Source of the DNA: Camellia lanceoleosa
Taxonomy: Eukaryota > Streptophyta > Magnoliopsida > Ericales > Theaceae
Length of the DNA stretch: 64,000 nucleotides
Assembly: GCA_025200525.1 (NCBI GenBank)
Contig: CM045762.1
Coordinates: 110,024,734 to 110,088,733, forward strand
Direction of reading: 5' to 3'
The notes under the pieces were generated by a model that ran no database searches, was not told the DNA's origin, and worked only from the letters and a program-made list of their open reading frames with translations. Of this stretch, positions 46,801 to 59,199 are shown piece by piece (position 1 is the first letter of the stretch; each line of letters begins with the position of its first letter). The translations under genes were made by a program, and so were the position numbers.

Positions 46801-48165
46801 ATGTCAGGACGAGGACGTAGTGGTAGGCGAGGTAGGCTTAGGAGGTAGGAGATGCCTATACCGGATGAGATTCCGGCACAGCAGGAGGGTGTTGATCAGG
46901 CCAATGTGGCCGAGCTAGTACGTTAGTAGGCCATGGGCGCCCTAGCCCGCGAGATGGCAGGAGCATTGAGGGAATCCATGGACATTCTCAGAGCTGAGAA
47001 TCAAGTCTAGGCCCATGTGGTTGAGGCAGGGCCTTTTTTTTCTGAAGAGAGAGTTTTTTCGGTCCAATCCGGATGAGTTTGTGGGGGATCCTAAAGAACC
47101 ACTGAAGGCTGATGAACGGCTTGAGCAGATAACGAAGACGTTTGAGATGCTTGGCATCGAAGATAGGGCATTCAAGGTGACCTTGGTGTCTTTCTAGTTG
47201 AAGTGAGACGCGGGTCAGTGGTGGAAGTTCGTGTAAGGTCGTATTGGAGGGACTTGAGATGCTTTCGTTGATGCCTTTCAGGAGAAGTTTCTATCTCCCA
47301 CTGTCAGGGAGAAGTTAAGGGATCAATTCTGTCAGCTTAAGCAGTTGAGTACACCAGTGGCCGAGTTTGAGGCCGCATTTACCAGTTTGTCTAGGTTTGC
47401 ACCTGAGCTAGTGGCGTCTGAGGAATGCCGTTGTTTGGAGTTCAAAAGAAAGTTGAGGCACAGACTCAAGGTTAGGGTTGCTGGGTCCATGACTCGGGAG
47501 TATAGATGCCTTGTGGATGCTGCAGCCCATATGGAGATTATTATGCACGAGGAGGAGGAGAGGTTGAGGGGCTTCAAGAGGAGTCAGGATGGCCAGGGGG
47601 ATGGCAGGACGCAGAGGGGTTCTAACCCTCAGCAGTCATAAGGTGCTTTTGTGAGATCTACCTTTCCAATGCCGAGTTTAGGTTCTGGGAGAGGCAGTCA
47701 GGGAGACGTTACTTGTTACAAATGTGGTCAGTTGGGCCACAAGTCTCCAGCTTGCCCGCAGAGGAGAGGACGGCAAAGAGTAGCTTCATCTTCGTCTAAT
47801 CCTCAGAGCCAGAGTCAGGGCAGAGGTCATCCGATTTCTTGTTACCAGTGTGGTCAGGCGGGGCACCTGAGGAGGTTTTGCCCGTAGTTGAGTGGCATAT
47901 CTGGTGCATCTGGTTCGAGGCAGACTCAAAGCCACCAGCCAGCTCAGTCAGTTCAGGCCTCGAGGGCCAATCAGGGAGCCTCATCGTCTCAATCTGTATA
48001 GCAGACTTATGCTCCGAGAGGTGAGCAGGTTGATCAGAGACCTTTAGGGCATGTGTATGCTATTACCGTGCAGGATCTTGTACCGGCTCCTTCTGTTGTG
48101 AGAGGTACCTTTTAGTTTTGCAACTCGATTGCTAATGTGTTGATTGATACGGGTGCATCCCATTC
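46801..48165 (+). pseudogene. Element C gag and start of protease, cut by a solo LTR
   Basis: ATG 46801 (MSGRGRSGRRGR) opens the frame, with stops soon after. One extra T in a T-run near 47033-47041 shifts it; the correct frame then runs from 47015. Capsid motifs FRSNPDEFVGDPKEPLKADE and AFVDAFQEKFLSP are followed by intact zinc knuckles CYKCGQLGHKSPAC and CYQCGQAGHLRRFC (47727-47880). Stops replace Trp or Gln codons in several places. The protease begins and reaches VLIDTGASHS at 48165, exactly where the solo LTR is inserted, and continues at 51906. Confidence 0.9.
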
Positions 48166-51100
48166 TGTAGACGCGCCCGTGGGCTTTCATCTAACAGTTC
48201 GAGGACTCGATTTTGTTTCGGTTCTAAATCTGAACCAAAGAGTCCAAATCCGGCAAATCGTTTGAGAAAACAGATTTTTGAAAAGTAGTGCCAAACATGG
48301 ACTGCTTTGCCAGATTACAGAGTCGCCACCTAAATATTTTAAAATGGGAAATTTAGGAAACCCTGACTCGGTGCCGAAGGCCACGTGCCCGTCATCACCA
48401 AAGTGGTCTTGGCTCGGGAGCTTGGGTACGATCGGGGAAGGTCAGCTATGAGCACCCCCTTTCGCCCGGTCCGAAGACCGGCCTCTACTAACCGTGATAT
48501 CCGTTTTTGAAAACTTTATGCGTTCTTATTCCGGTTATTAGCCTAGAATTACTATGTTATGCGCACAGCAAACAAGTATAGACTAGATTGCCTAATTTGG
48601 AAACAAACATTGCATATCCATTCGTTTTGAAAACGATTTGAAATTGCTACTCGCCAGTAGGCTAAAATACGGATTTCAATGAGTTGTTCCAACTCAGGCA
48701 ATCTAACCTTCACCCACATGCATCCAAATAGTTTATCATGTAAGCATTTAGCCGCATGGCAAGCATACTGTGATGGTAACTTTCACATGCATGTGGTATG
48801 CTAAAGCGTAAAAACTTACATCGTACTCCGTGCCGAAAACAACAACCCGGTTAGCAAACATGCATGACCTAGTTCATGTTAGGTGGATAATGCAACACAG
48901 GCATAGATGTAATCTAGAGTAGGCTCGGCTAACCCTAAACATGGCCTGTGAAATGTGCGAGTAGTACGTATTCAATTTGGAATTGAAAATTGCAATGCAA
49001 TTTGTATGATGTACCGAGCCCGGTGCATGTAAACAAATGCATGGATGCACGCATGCATAGCATAAGGTATGCTAAAATAAACATGCCCTAATCTACCATC
49101 GAAAGCGGGTAAATAAAAGGGATAGAAAGAAATGGGGGTTTGGAAGACACACACCCACTCACACACACTTATTACAGTTTTGCCCTCACTCGGAGGGACC
49201 AAAAGAATATACAAATTAATTAACTACGCAAGCTAATTAAATATTACAAATTCACTAAATTAATTAACAAATTAACTAAGTTAATTAAAGCAGTAAATGC
49301 CTCGGGAAGAGGGCAAGATGCATCACACGCCCGGAACTCGCTCGGAATCGCACTGCCATGCACGGATTGCCTCTATTTTCCCTGCTATCCTCCTCAGAAA
49401 ATTACCAAAGTCCCAGGAGCACCTCTCAGGGCACTGGGGAGTACTACCGGCTGGGGTAAAGCACCACCGGCTGAAGAAGGAGGCCACAGGCACTAGATGA
49501 AGTTATCGGTTGAAATTGATCGCCGGCACTAAATAGTGCCGGCCGGCACTTAACACCTGCAGAACCTGCAACTCACAGCAGCAGAGGACAACAACATGCA
49601 TGGCAATGTGATTCAAGGTATTTATGCACTATACACACCCTTTATCATGTTATTGACTCAAGAGGGCATGTGCCTCGATTCCCGGACCACCAATCGTGCA
49701 TTTCCATGCATGATGGCCCAAGGAACAAAGTGCAACTTTGATTTCAAATGCATGCTATGCAAACAAGCAAACAAGGGTGCTCGACCTCTATCATACTTCA
49801 CTTCAAGAGGCCAAACATACATGCTCATGTGATGCAACTCTAAGCATGTTATCTAACATGCAACATGGACTATGCAATATGTTCATGCAAAGGGTTCAAG
49901 CAAGCATGCAACGTAAGCATGCAAACCAATGGAAGGATGGCCTTATACATGAATTAGGCAACTCAAATAGTCCTAAAATCAGTGGCCAAAATGTCTAGAC
50001 ATGAGGACTAAACAAACACACACACATGCAAGTGTTATGGTCCAAATCCAAGGCATAAACATGGCAACTCTCAAGCACACTTAAAGAGACCAAACATAGA
50101 CAAAGAGCATGCATTGTAAAGCTCTAAAATACATGCAAAGCATGGTGCCAAACCAAGTCGAAGATAGACCAAACAAAGCATGCAAACGGTCTAAGGCTTA
50201 AAGCTAGTTAAAGAGGCTTTGAACCAAACTTATGCAAGGCGATCATGGCATGCACTAAACAACTAAAAACAGGTTTTTAGTATGTCAAAACAAAGCCAAA
50301 AGGCTACTTAGATGGCATCTAAGAGGCTTGAAATCAAAGGCATGCAAAATGGCCAAAACATGGAGTATTCAACACATGCTTTTAAAGCATTCAAGAGGCA
50401 ACTAAGGTAAGCATACAAGCACACCAAAGGGACTGAAATAGCATGCTAGGTGGTTCCAAAACATCAAAAATAAAGCAAGCATGGCATGCTACACATTCAT
50501 GCTCTTGAGGCCAACAAGCCAAATGCAAAGGAGCTATGGAATACAAGTCATGGTTGACCTAAACAACCATGGACAGACCTCCTACATGGAAAAATAAGCA
50601 TACAAGCTTCAAGGATCTAAGCCTAAAACATGCTAGAAACAAAGGCACACTGCCTAGACATGTTAAGGGACTATTATGGCATTACAAAGCAACCATGCAA
50701 AACATGCAAGGAGTACTAAAACCAACTTAGAAATATGTTATATCATGGCAATATAAGCATGAAAAACAAACCAAACATGCTCAACACACAACCAAACATG
50801 GTGCTCCTTTGGAAGCCAAAACTTGTCCTTTTCAAGGACATCAAGGAGAGGGGGTGGTCCTCTCCTTCTTGAGACTCCAAGGCATCATCTTCACCACTGA
50901 AATCCCTCAAGATTTTAGTGGTGAAGAGATCCTAACACCAAAGTCTCGGATCCTTCACAAAATAGCACAAAAAGAGGCCTTTTCAAGGCCTAAGGGTGGT
51001 CAAACTTGCTCAAACCACAAAACACTCTTAATAAACAATAAAGAGGCTTAAAAAATAGAACTTTTATGTGTTATAGAATAAGCACAAAAACTGTTTTAAA

Positions 51101-51900
51101 CTAGGCAAAAATGGAGTGCAAAAATGGGGTAAATAAAGTAAGTTTCTTACCCTTGAAGCTTTTCTTCACAAATGTTGAAGTTGTTGGTTCCTTGAGCTCC
51201 AAACCAGTCAAAAAACCTCAAGAACAAGCTCTGATCTTTGAGAACACCAAGGAAAGGTGAAAGACTAGGTGTTTAGGTGCAATAATGTGAACTAAAACAC
51301 CTAGAACACAAAGGAAAAGAGAGAGATAGGATGTGTATCTATCCTAACCCTAAAAACCAGAGCTTGGTCTGTCTAAGAATGTCTAAAATTTTGTAACCCT
51401 AAGCCAAGAAGAGGAGTGGTCCTCTTATAGGCAAGCCAAGCTTGCAAAGCTTACAAGCTAAGGCATCAAAGGGCTCATCCCTCCATACATGCGTATGGAG
51501 GGGAAACAAAAGGCATACAGCTGTCTGAAAATATCTCAGAAAACAACTGTTTAGGAGTCGGCAGGGCAAAATGGTCATTTTGCCAAAAAGAGTGCCGACC
51601 GGCACAAAATAGTGCCGACCGGCACAATATAGTGCCGGTGGCAACAGCATCCAGCCGGTGGCCTCTAGCCACAGCCGGTGGTATGTGGGGATGCCTCACA
51701 AAGCATTCGCTCCCCCTCAAAGGCAAAGCACAAGTGTTTGGTGCAAAACCAGACACAAAACAGTCAAGTTCGGAGGTCCTGAGGCAAGGCGCGCAGACGA
51801 GAACTTCGAGAACTCCAAACAAACACAAACATGGATAATCACCGAGTGTTCCAACGGTGACGTCCAAGTCTTGAGGACGGTCAAAAATGGGGTGTCTACA
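48166..51900 (-). mobile_element. Solo LTR of the element-E (Tat/Ogre-like) family, 3.74 kb
   Basis: Ends TGTAGAC and GTCTACA, a 7-bp inverted repeat with canonical TG..CA. It is flanked by an exact CATTC duplication (48161-48165, 51901-51905) inside the protease active-site codons of element C. The left 500 bases align with the E LTR from about 4205 and the right end with 8820-8898, so it is the same family and has the same orientation as E. No gag or pol inside, so it arose by LTR-LTR recombination. The stretch between about 49300 and 51600 is AT-rich, lysine/asparagine-like filler with many GCATGCAA words. I see no gene in it. Confidence 0.93.
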
Positions 51901-53650
51901 CATTCCTTTATATCTGCTGCATTTGCATCTGTTTTGGGGTTGGAGTTGGCACAGTTAGCATCTCCTATTTATGTTGTATCACCTGTTGGGGGTGAGTTAA
52001 TTTTGAAGCAGGGGTGTAAAGGTTGTGATATTGAGGTCACTGACCGTCAGCTTCCATTTTCTTTTGTAGTTATGGCTATGTCGGGTTTTGATGTGATTTT
52101 GTGTATGGACTGGCTATCGTCATACCAGGTTGTTATTGATTGCTACCGCCAGTGGGTTACTGTGTGTACCTTGAGTTTCCACTTCTTGGGAGATCGGGTT
52201 GGTAGTGTTTTGCCACCAGTGTATAATCCGCGAGAGCGGAGTGAGCTTAGTTGTCTTCTCGATAGCTGTATGAGTAGTGAGTGTGATGAGACCCAGACTG
52301 TACTACCGAGAGTGGTTTGTGAGTACTCGGACATCTTTCCCAAGGATCTTGTTAGTTTGCCACTACATCGAGAGGTGGAGTTTTCTATTGATTTAGTGCC
52401 CGGCACAACATTGATTTCTATGGCACCTTACCATTTTGCCCTAGCCGAGTTGAGTGAGTTGAAGATTCAACTCCAGGAATTGCTAAATAAGGGCTTTATT
52501 CGCCCTAGTACTTCGCCGTGGGGAGCACCGGCCCTTTTTGCTAAGAAGAAAGATAGGGTTTTGAGACTTTGCATTGATTACTGAAAATTGAATTGGGCTA
52601 CAGTTAAGAACAAGTACCCTATGCTCCATATAGATGATTTGTTTGACCAGTTGAAAGGGTCTAGTTGTTTCTCTAAGATAGACTTGAGATCGGGTTACCA
52701 TCAGTTGAGGGTCAGGGAGGAAGATGTTCCGAAGACGGCATTCCATACGTGGTATGGCCACCACGAGTTTCTATTGATGCCTTTTGGGCTCACCAATGCA
52801 CCGGCAGTGTTTATGGAATTGATGAACCGGATATTCTGGGAATTTTTAGATCGTTTTGTAGTCGTTTTCGTGGACGACATCCTGATTTATTCACCTTCTG
52901 AGGAGAAGCACGAGGAACACTTGAGAGTGGTGCTTGAGTTGCTTAGAGCCCATAGGCTATATGGCAAGTTTGGGAAGTGTGAGTTTTGGCTAACAAAGGT
53001 TAAATTCTTAGGCCATGTAGTCTCCAGGGAAGGGGTGTCTGTTGATATATCCAAGATTGAGGCAGTGCAAGATTGGGCACAGCCTAAGAGTATTTTTGAG
53101 ATCTGCAGTTTTCTAGGATTAGCTGGGTATTACTATCGATTTGTGAAAGATTTCTCTAGGGTAGCTTCACCATTGACTAGATTGACGTGAAAAGGGGTCA
53201 AGTTTGTATTGAGTGAGACTTGTGAAAAGTCGTTCCAAGAGCTGAAAGTTAGACTTACTACCTCTCCGATTTTGATTATTTTGGAGAGAGGATTGGGCTA
53301 TGCGATTCATTGTGCTGCCTCACGAGAGGGTCTAGGTTGTGTGTTGATGTAAGAGGGGAAAGTGGTAGCCTATGGCTCACAACAGTTGAAAATATACAAG
53401 AGAAATTACCCTACACATGACCTAGAGTTAGCAGTTGTGATTTTTGCCTTGAAGATTTGGAGGCATTACCTATATGGTGAGAGGTTCGAGATGTTCTCGG
53501 ATCATAAGAGTCTGAAGTATCTGTTTACACAGAAAGACTTGAACTTGAGGTAGAGGAGGTGGATGGAATTTATTGAGGATTACGACTTCGAGTTGTATTA
53601 TCATCCGGGAAAGGCCAATGTTGTGGCCGATGCCCTTAGCAGGAAATCCA
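51901..53650 (+). pseudogene. Element C protease remainder, reverse transcriptase and RNase H
   Basis: Resumes the protease with FISAAFASVLGLEL and FDVILCMDWLSSY, then the linker, then RT. RT motifs are [45 protein letters not shown], catalytic FVDDILIYS (near 52875) and [16 protein letters not shown]. RNase H follows (HCAAS with the first Asp lost, HDLELA, FSDHKSL) to VVADALSRK. One frame throughout, with stops at 52582 (TGA), 53188 (TGA), 53350 (TAA) and 53551 (TAG). Element A has CGG, CGG, CAA and CAG at those codons. The open frame upstream of 51901 back to 51658 is solo-LTR sequence, not protein. Confidence 0.92.
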
Positions 53651-55202
53651 TTAGTGATGTAGCTTGTATAGCCATCCGGAAGTGGGAGATGTTGGGTGCA
53701 CTTGGCGAGTTTGATTTGCTTCTAGGCGAATCTGTTGAGTCTGCGGCTTTGTTTTCAGTAGTTGCGTAGCCTACATTGTGAATTGAGTGTTAGAGGCATA
53801 GAGAGGTGATCTTGAGGTAGAATCCGTCCAGGAGAAGATCTCCAGTGGAAAGGTTGAGAAGGGTTTGACTGTGTATCCTGACTTGAGTGTGAGATACCGA
53901 GACCGTTTGTTTGTGCCGGAGTCTTGCCGAGAGGAGGTACACCGAGAATTTCACCATTCACGCCTTGCGGTGCATCCGGGACGCACTAAGATGTACCATG
54001 ATTTGGGTTGCCAGTTTTGGTGGCGGGGCATGAAGAAAGATGTGGCAATTTTTGTATCTAAGTGCCTTACTTGTCAGCGAGTGAAGGCCGAGCATCAGAG
54101 GCCAGCAGGTTTGTTGCAACCCTTGCCTATAGCCGAGTGGAAATGGGAGCATGTCACTATGGACTTCGTTGTAGGTCTTCCAAGGATTCAACGGGGTAGT
54201 GATGTTGTTTGGGTGGTGGTAGACTAGTTGACTAAGTCAGCGCACTTTATCACTATGCGCGTGAGAGATTCGGTAGACGATATTGCCGACTTGTATGTTC
54301 GGGACATAGTGAGGTTGCACGGGGTCCCAGTGTCGATCGTCTCAGATAGAGATCCACGTTTTACTGATAGGTTGTGGCAGAGTTTGCAGAGTGCCTTGGG
54401 CACTAGGTTGACCTTTAGCACGACTTATCATCCTCAGACTGACGTGCAATCCGAGCATACTATACAGATCCTTGAGGATACGTTACGAGGTTGTGTCCTT
54501 GACTTCAGTGGGTCGTGGGAGAGGCACTTTCCCTTGGTGGAGTTTGCCTACAACAGTTTCCAATCGAGTATTGGTATGGCACCGTTTGAGGCCTTGTATG
54601 GCCGACCGTGTAGGTCTCCAGTTTGTTGGGCCGAGGTGGGTGATGCACCTTTGTTGGGTGCGGAGTTTGTTCAGGAGACGACGGAGAAAGTTGAGCTTAT
54701 CCGTAAGAGACTTGTTACAGCCCAGAGTCATCAAAAGCATTATGCCGACTGTAGAAGGAGGCCTTTGGTATTTGGGGTGGGTGATCATGTTTTCTTGAAA
54801 ATATCATCTAGGCGGGGATTGATGAGGTTTGGTAAGAGTGGGAAGTTGTCCCCTCGATTTGTTGGCCCTATCGAGATTCTTGAGAGGATTGGCGAGGTTG
54901 CCTACCATTTAGCTTTGTCGCCGCAGTTGTCCAGAGTGCATGACGTGTTTCATGTTAGTATGCTTCGGAAATACGAGCTGGATCCATCGCATGTATTGGA
55001 TTGGACCGACTTACTGGTAGATAAGGATGCCTCATATGAGGAGAGACCGGTTCAGGTCTTGGATAGGTGGGATCAAGTATTGCAAGGCAAGACGATAACC
55101 TTGGTGAAAGTTTTGTGGAAACATCACGGGGTTGAGGAAGCCACTTGGGAGCGTAAGTTGGAGGTCCGAGAGAAGTATCTGGACCTATTTGTGGATGTAT
55201 GA
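53651..55202 (+). pseudogene. Element C integrase with chromodomain-like tail
   Basis: Begins after the RNase H-integrase tether. A one-base loss near 53780 and stops at 53767 (TAG) and 54225 (TAG, element A has CGA) are the only breaks. The zinc-binding region is complete (HHSRLAVH, SKCLTCQR). Catalytic residues lie in TMDFVVGLP, SDRDPRFTDRLWQSL and QSEHTIQILED (Asp, Asp, Glu). The GPF module is FVGPIEILERIGEVAYHL. The tail ASYEERPVQVLDRWDQVL, VKVLWKHHGVEEATWERK resembles chromodomains of Del/Tekay chromoviruses. TGA ends the ORF at 55200-55202. The best-preserved integrase in the window. Confidence 0.92.
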
Positions 55203-55581
55203 TCGTATGTTGAATATTTTGTTGTATTAATAAACTTTAAGAATTGAATATGTCTTAAGTTGTAAAACATTGTATATGTTTCAGTTTATGGGAGTATTAT
55301 GGTAAATGCCTTGAAAATGAAAGTTAATGTTGCATGGCAATGCAAATATATCTTTAAAATTGAATATGTTATGAAATGGTGGAATATGATATTGCAAATT
55401 TTTGAATTTCAAAGAAAGGCATGTTGTTAATGCATATTGAATTACATTGTGAATTGCCTCTTGAATAGCGATGGGATGACCAGTAATGGGTCAAGATGTT
55501 GGTTATTGAATTGTAATATTGTTGGAAATTGAGAAATCATGTTTTTGAAACTTATATCTATTTTCGGGGACGAAATTCTTT

Positions 55582-55597
55582 AAGGGGGGGGGGAGGT
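55582..55597 (+). other. Polypurine tract of element C
   Basis: AAGGGGGGGGGGAGGT directly before the 3' LTR start TATAGCG, preceded by CGGGGACGAAATTCTTT. Confidence 0.9.
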
Positions 55598-57711
55598 TAT
55601 AGCGATCCTGGGTTTTCCCCATTCATGTATAGTATTCTGGACTCAGGTTTCGCAGTTGAGTATTGTTGCATTTGTTTCATTTCCGTCCTTTAATTCGTTA
55701 TATTTGAGTTTTAGGATGTGTTGGGCAGGTTTGTATCAGGTTGGGAGTGTTTTGAAACAAATGGTTGCTGCCCAGATTTTGGTGTCTTCACTCGAGCGAG
55801 CTCTGTGTTTTAGATCCTTTGCTCGAGCCAGGGTTCCTTCGCTCGAATGAGAGTTGGGTGATGTGTCAGGTGGCTCGAGTGAGAAGTCTTGCGCTCGAGC
55901 TTGCATCTGCGTTTGGTTCTAGACCTAAATGTTGCAATTCTTCGCTCGAGCGAGCTTTCCTTCGCTCATGCGAGCGAGGTCTATGTTTTGGGTTTCTTCG
56001 CTCGAATGTGCTTTTCTTCGCTCGAGCATGTTTCTGGGTTGCAGACCTGAAGCTTCGATTTGTTGGCTCGAGCGAGGCTTTCCACGCTCGAGCGAGGTTT
56101 GTTTGTGTCTAGTTGCTCGAGCGACCACTCCTTCGCTCGAGCGAGCCTCGAATTTATCAGTTAGCAGCAGCGGGTTACACTTCACTTTTTCATCATCTTC
56201 TTTTATACACCCTAGACCAGCTGCTCTTTCTCTCCCTATATACTTTCTCTCTAGGGTTTCATCTAGTTCTAGTGGTCTTCTACCCTAGTCCCTTTGGAAG
56301 AAAGGTAGAGCTTCGCGAGGGCTTCACTTTAATCTGAAAAGTTGTGGATTTGGAGTACTTTGAGTTTCACCTCTCTTCTCCTTTGAGCTCCAAAAATTAA
56401 GGTAGGGATAACCTACTCTATTCTATGAGTTTTAACATAAATTTTGGTCATTTTGATTAGATGGTGTTGCTTAGTCATTTTGAGAAAGTTAGGGTTTGAT
56501 TTGAGATTATAAAAAGGGGGGTTTTCAAATGTTAAAACCTATGTGTGTATAAGACATTGAAAAATGAAATTGTTGTTGTTAAATCAATGAAAGTGAGCCT
56601 TTGGGCTAATATTGAGAAAAGGGGACAAATGCCCTAATTATGTTGAATAATTAATTTGAATAATTAATTTGGGGAAATGTGAAATTGAAGTGAAATTCAT
56701 GAAACTGGAAAATTGTGGGAGTGAATGGTGTAGTTGGATAATTTAATCACTCACCTATGAAAATGTCAATATTTTATCTTTGATAAATTTATTATCTGTT
56801 TAGAGATAACTGCTTTGGGCTATCAGTGGAGGATAGTCTTGATTGTTGTAGACATTGTATGATGATTAGGGAAAACTAAAACTAATCACATTGAATATGT
56901 CATTAAATATGACGGTTGGAATAATACAACAAATGTGTGTATTGATTGATCATTGTATATGATAAGTGTTTAAATACATTTTATATGTATATTGTTTGGG
57001 AGGAGATAGGGGATGTACTCCATGGTTTGAGAGGAGATAGGGGATGTACTCCATGGTTTGAGAGGAGATAGGGGATGGACTCCACTGATACTGCAAATCT
57101 GTGTATCACTTGAAATATGGAAGTGTTGAAGTATGGAAGTGTTTTAATATGTGTTATAGTCTCATTGAATTGTTTGGCCAGGTTCTGAGCCATAATTATG
57201 AATCGAAACTGTATAAGTGAAGGAAACTGAAATGAAAGATAGATGTATTTGATGTTGAATTGAAAGTGTTGTAAGTTGGTTTATAATTGTCAACCATATA
57301 TCAAATGCTTTTGTTTTAGTTATTTCTCATACTTGGTTTAGTATATCTCTACTGGGCATTGGCTCACCCTATATGGGACATCATTTTCAAGTTTAGGTAA
57401 TATGCCACCTCCAAGGACATAGCTTGGGAGGCTTAGAGGCTGAAGATCCCTTTTTGTTGTTTACCTTTTTGTGTATTATATGTAAATTGAAGTCGAGGGC
57501 TTAATGTGTATGCGTTAGTACTCTCTTTTTTGTAACCAAGTGTTGGCTTTGAAAGTTGTAAGCCCGTAGGGCTTTTACTTTTGTTATCAACTTGTAATAC
57601 TTTTGTGATGAATATTCTGATAAATAGGTGTACACTTTATTCTCTTGGATATATTGTCAATTTCTTGAATCATGATTGTATGAATTATGGGTTTATTTTG
57701 AGGGCATTACA
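55598..57711 (+). repeat. Element C 3' LTR (2.11 kb)
   Basis: TATAGCGATCCTGGG start, GGGCATTACA end. CTCGAG array at about 55789-56145, CTATATACT at 56236-56244, three minisatellite units at 56993-57082 (one fewer than in the 5' LTR). Confidence 0.93.
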
Positions 57712-59199
57712 TTTTTAAAGTTGAGGTGATCAAAATGTACTAGTTTATATATAAAGGGATAAAGTGATATTTGTTCACAGTGGAGGGGTGTTGGTGTAAT
57801 TAACCCTTTTTTATTTAATTTTTCATGTGTTATGATGGATTTTATTACTTTTAAATATATACAAAATCCTAATACTTTTTCAAAATGAAATAATATTTGT
57901 ATTTTATCATTTTATTTTATTTTATTTATATATATTAATCAAATATACATATATATACATACATACTAAGGGAATGCAACACCTAAGATCATTAAATTTT
58001 TTTTAGGTACATCAGAAGTTTAAAAATAAATTAAAAAAATTAATTAAAAAAAAACTAAGATCATTATGAAAACATTCCACCGATTTGGTTGTGCCCACCA
58101 TGCCAATCAACCCATCACCTTTATGGGCCCACAGTTCACACCTTTTACAAACAAATAAAGAAAATAAAAAAAATAATTAAATTAAAAGAAGAAATCGATC
58201 ACATTAGAACTTGCAAAGAAAATGTTGATGGAATCTATGCATAATCACATTTATTACAAAGAAAATGTGACAATTACAGAGAAATCAGGCCCCTATTTAT
58301 ATATGCCTGTAATTATTTTTACCTTTAAATTGTCTTGACTTTCTTACTTTTCTTGATTTTAATAATTTCTTACTCTTTGCAATTTTCAATATCTCAAAAG
58401 AGGTGAGAAAATTGGTCATGTCTGGTTATATTTTTGTTTTAATTTTTCAAATAATAATAATAATAAAAATAATTGGCAAACTATTTACAAAATTTTTTTA
58501 GAAATTCTTTTCTTTTCTTTTTTTTTTTAATACCTAAATTTTTGAAAAAACACATAACCAAATAAAATAAAAGCTTAACCAATCATGCCTTTGGTGTTTA
58601 GCAACACTTATAATATGAAAATTATTGTAAACCAGATCATTACGTTCAAATCCAACTAATAACAAAATAATTAATTAATCGCCCATTTGTGTTTGGAAGT
58701 TGGTAGGAATGGGAATTACCGAGTCAACACCATCTATGGTTTCTTTTCTTTAAAAAAAGAGATACATAATTTTCAAGATAGGCTCCTCTTAAGTTTGTAA
58801 ATTTGGACAGTCTTTTTAGTTGGCTTATTTCTTTTGACCTAAATTCAATGATTTGAAACATTTACATTTTAAAATTAGTTGAGTAAATTATTCTTACAAA
58901 AAATTAAGTTGATCGGAAGCAATAATTATATATTTTGATCAATTTTGTATGCAAAAAATGGACGATGAGTGTAATTTTAAATATAATTGTTCATTTTCTT
59001 TAATAAACAATTAATTCAAACATGTAATTATGATTATTCGATCAATTTAATTTTTAAATATAAATAATTTACTTGACGAACTCATGTGAACATTTAAATC
59101 ATCGAACTAGAACCAAAATATAGGCCCACTAACAAGACTGGATGGTCTAGTCCAAATTGGCAACCGAAGACCAGCAATCCTCATAATTTTCAGTCCTTC

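Larger units (their letters stand above)
44227..57711 (+). mobile_element. Element C: complete chromovirus-type gypsy element with a nested solo LTR
   Basis: 5' LTR 44227-46388, primer site 46392-46403, gag, protease, RT, RNase H, integrase, chromodomain-like tail, polypurine tract 55582-55597, 3' LTR 55598-57711. Target duplication TTTTT at 44222-44226 and 57712-57716; the empty site is visible at 29271-29275 in the other duplicate. Without the 3.74-kb nested LTR and one copy of its target repeat it is about 9.7 kb. It has fewer lesions in pol than element A. It must postdate the duplication or have been polymorphic then. Confidence 0.95.
36776..59199. repeat. Segmental duplication, right copy, interrupted by element C
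   Basis: Matches 21802-30742: 36776-44226 equals the left copy up to TTTTT at 29271-29275, and 57712-59199 resumes from there. The right limit is CAGTCCTTC (59191-59199), where the left copy passes into LTR N3. Here the sequence continues with CATTATATTTGACC. The tail 57717-59199 is AT-rich PG upstream sequence with no gene. Confidence 0.93.

Noticed and set aside
51658..51900. N-terminal 80 residues of the ORF at 51658-52584
   Set aside because: They translate the end of the solo LTR. Real protease sequence starts at 51901, after the target duplication.
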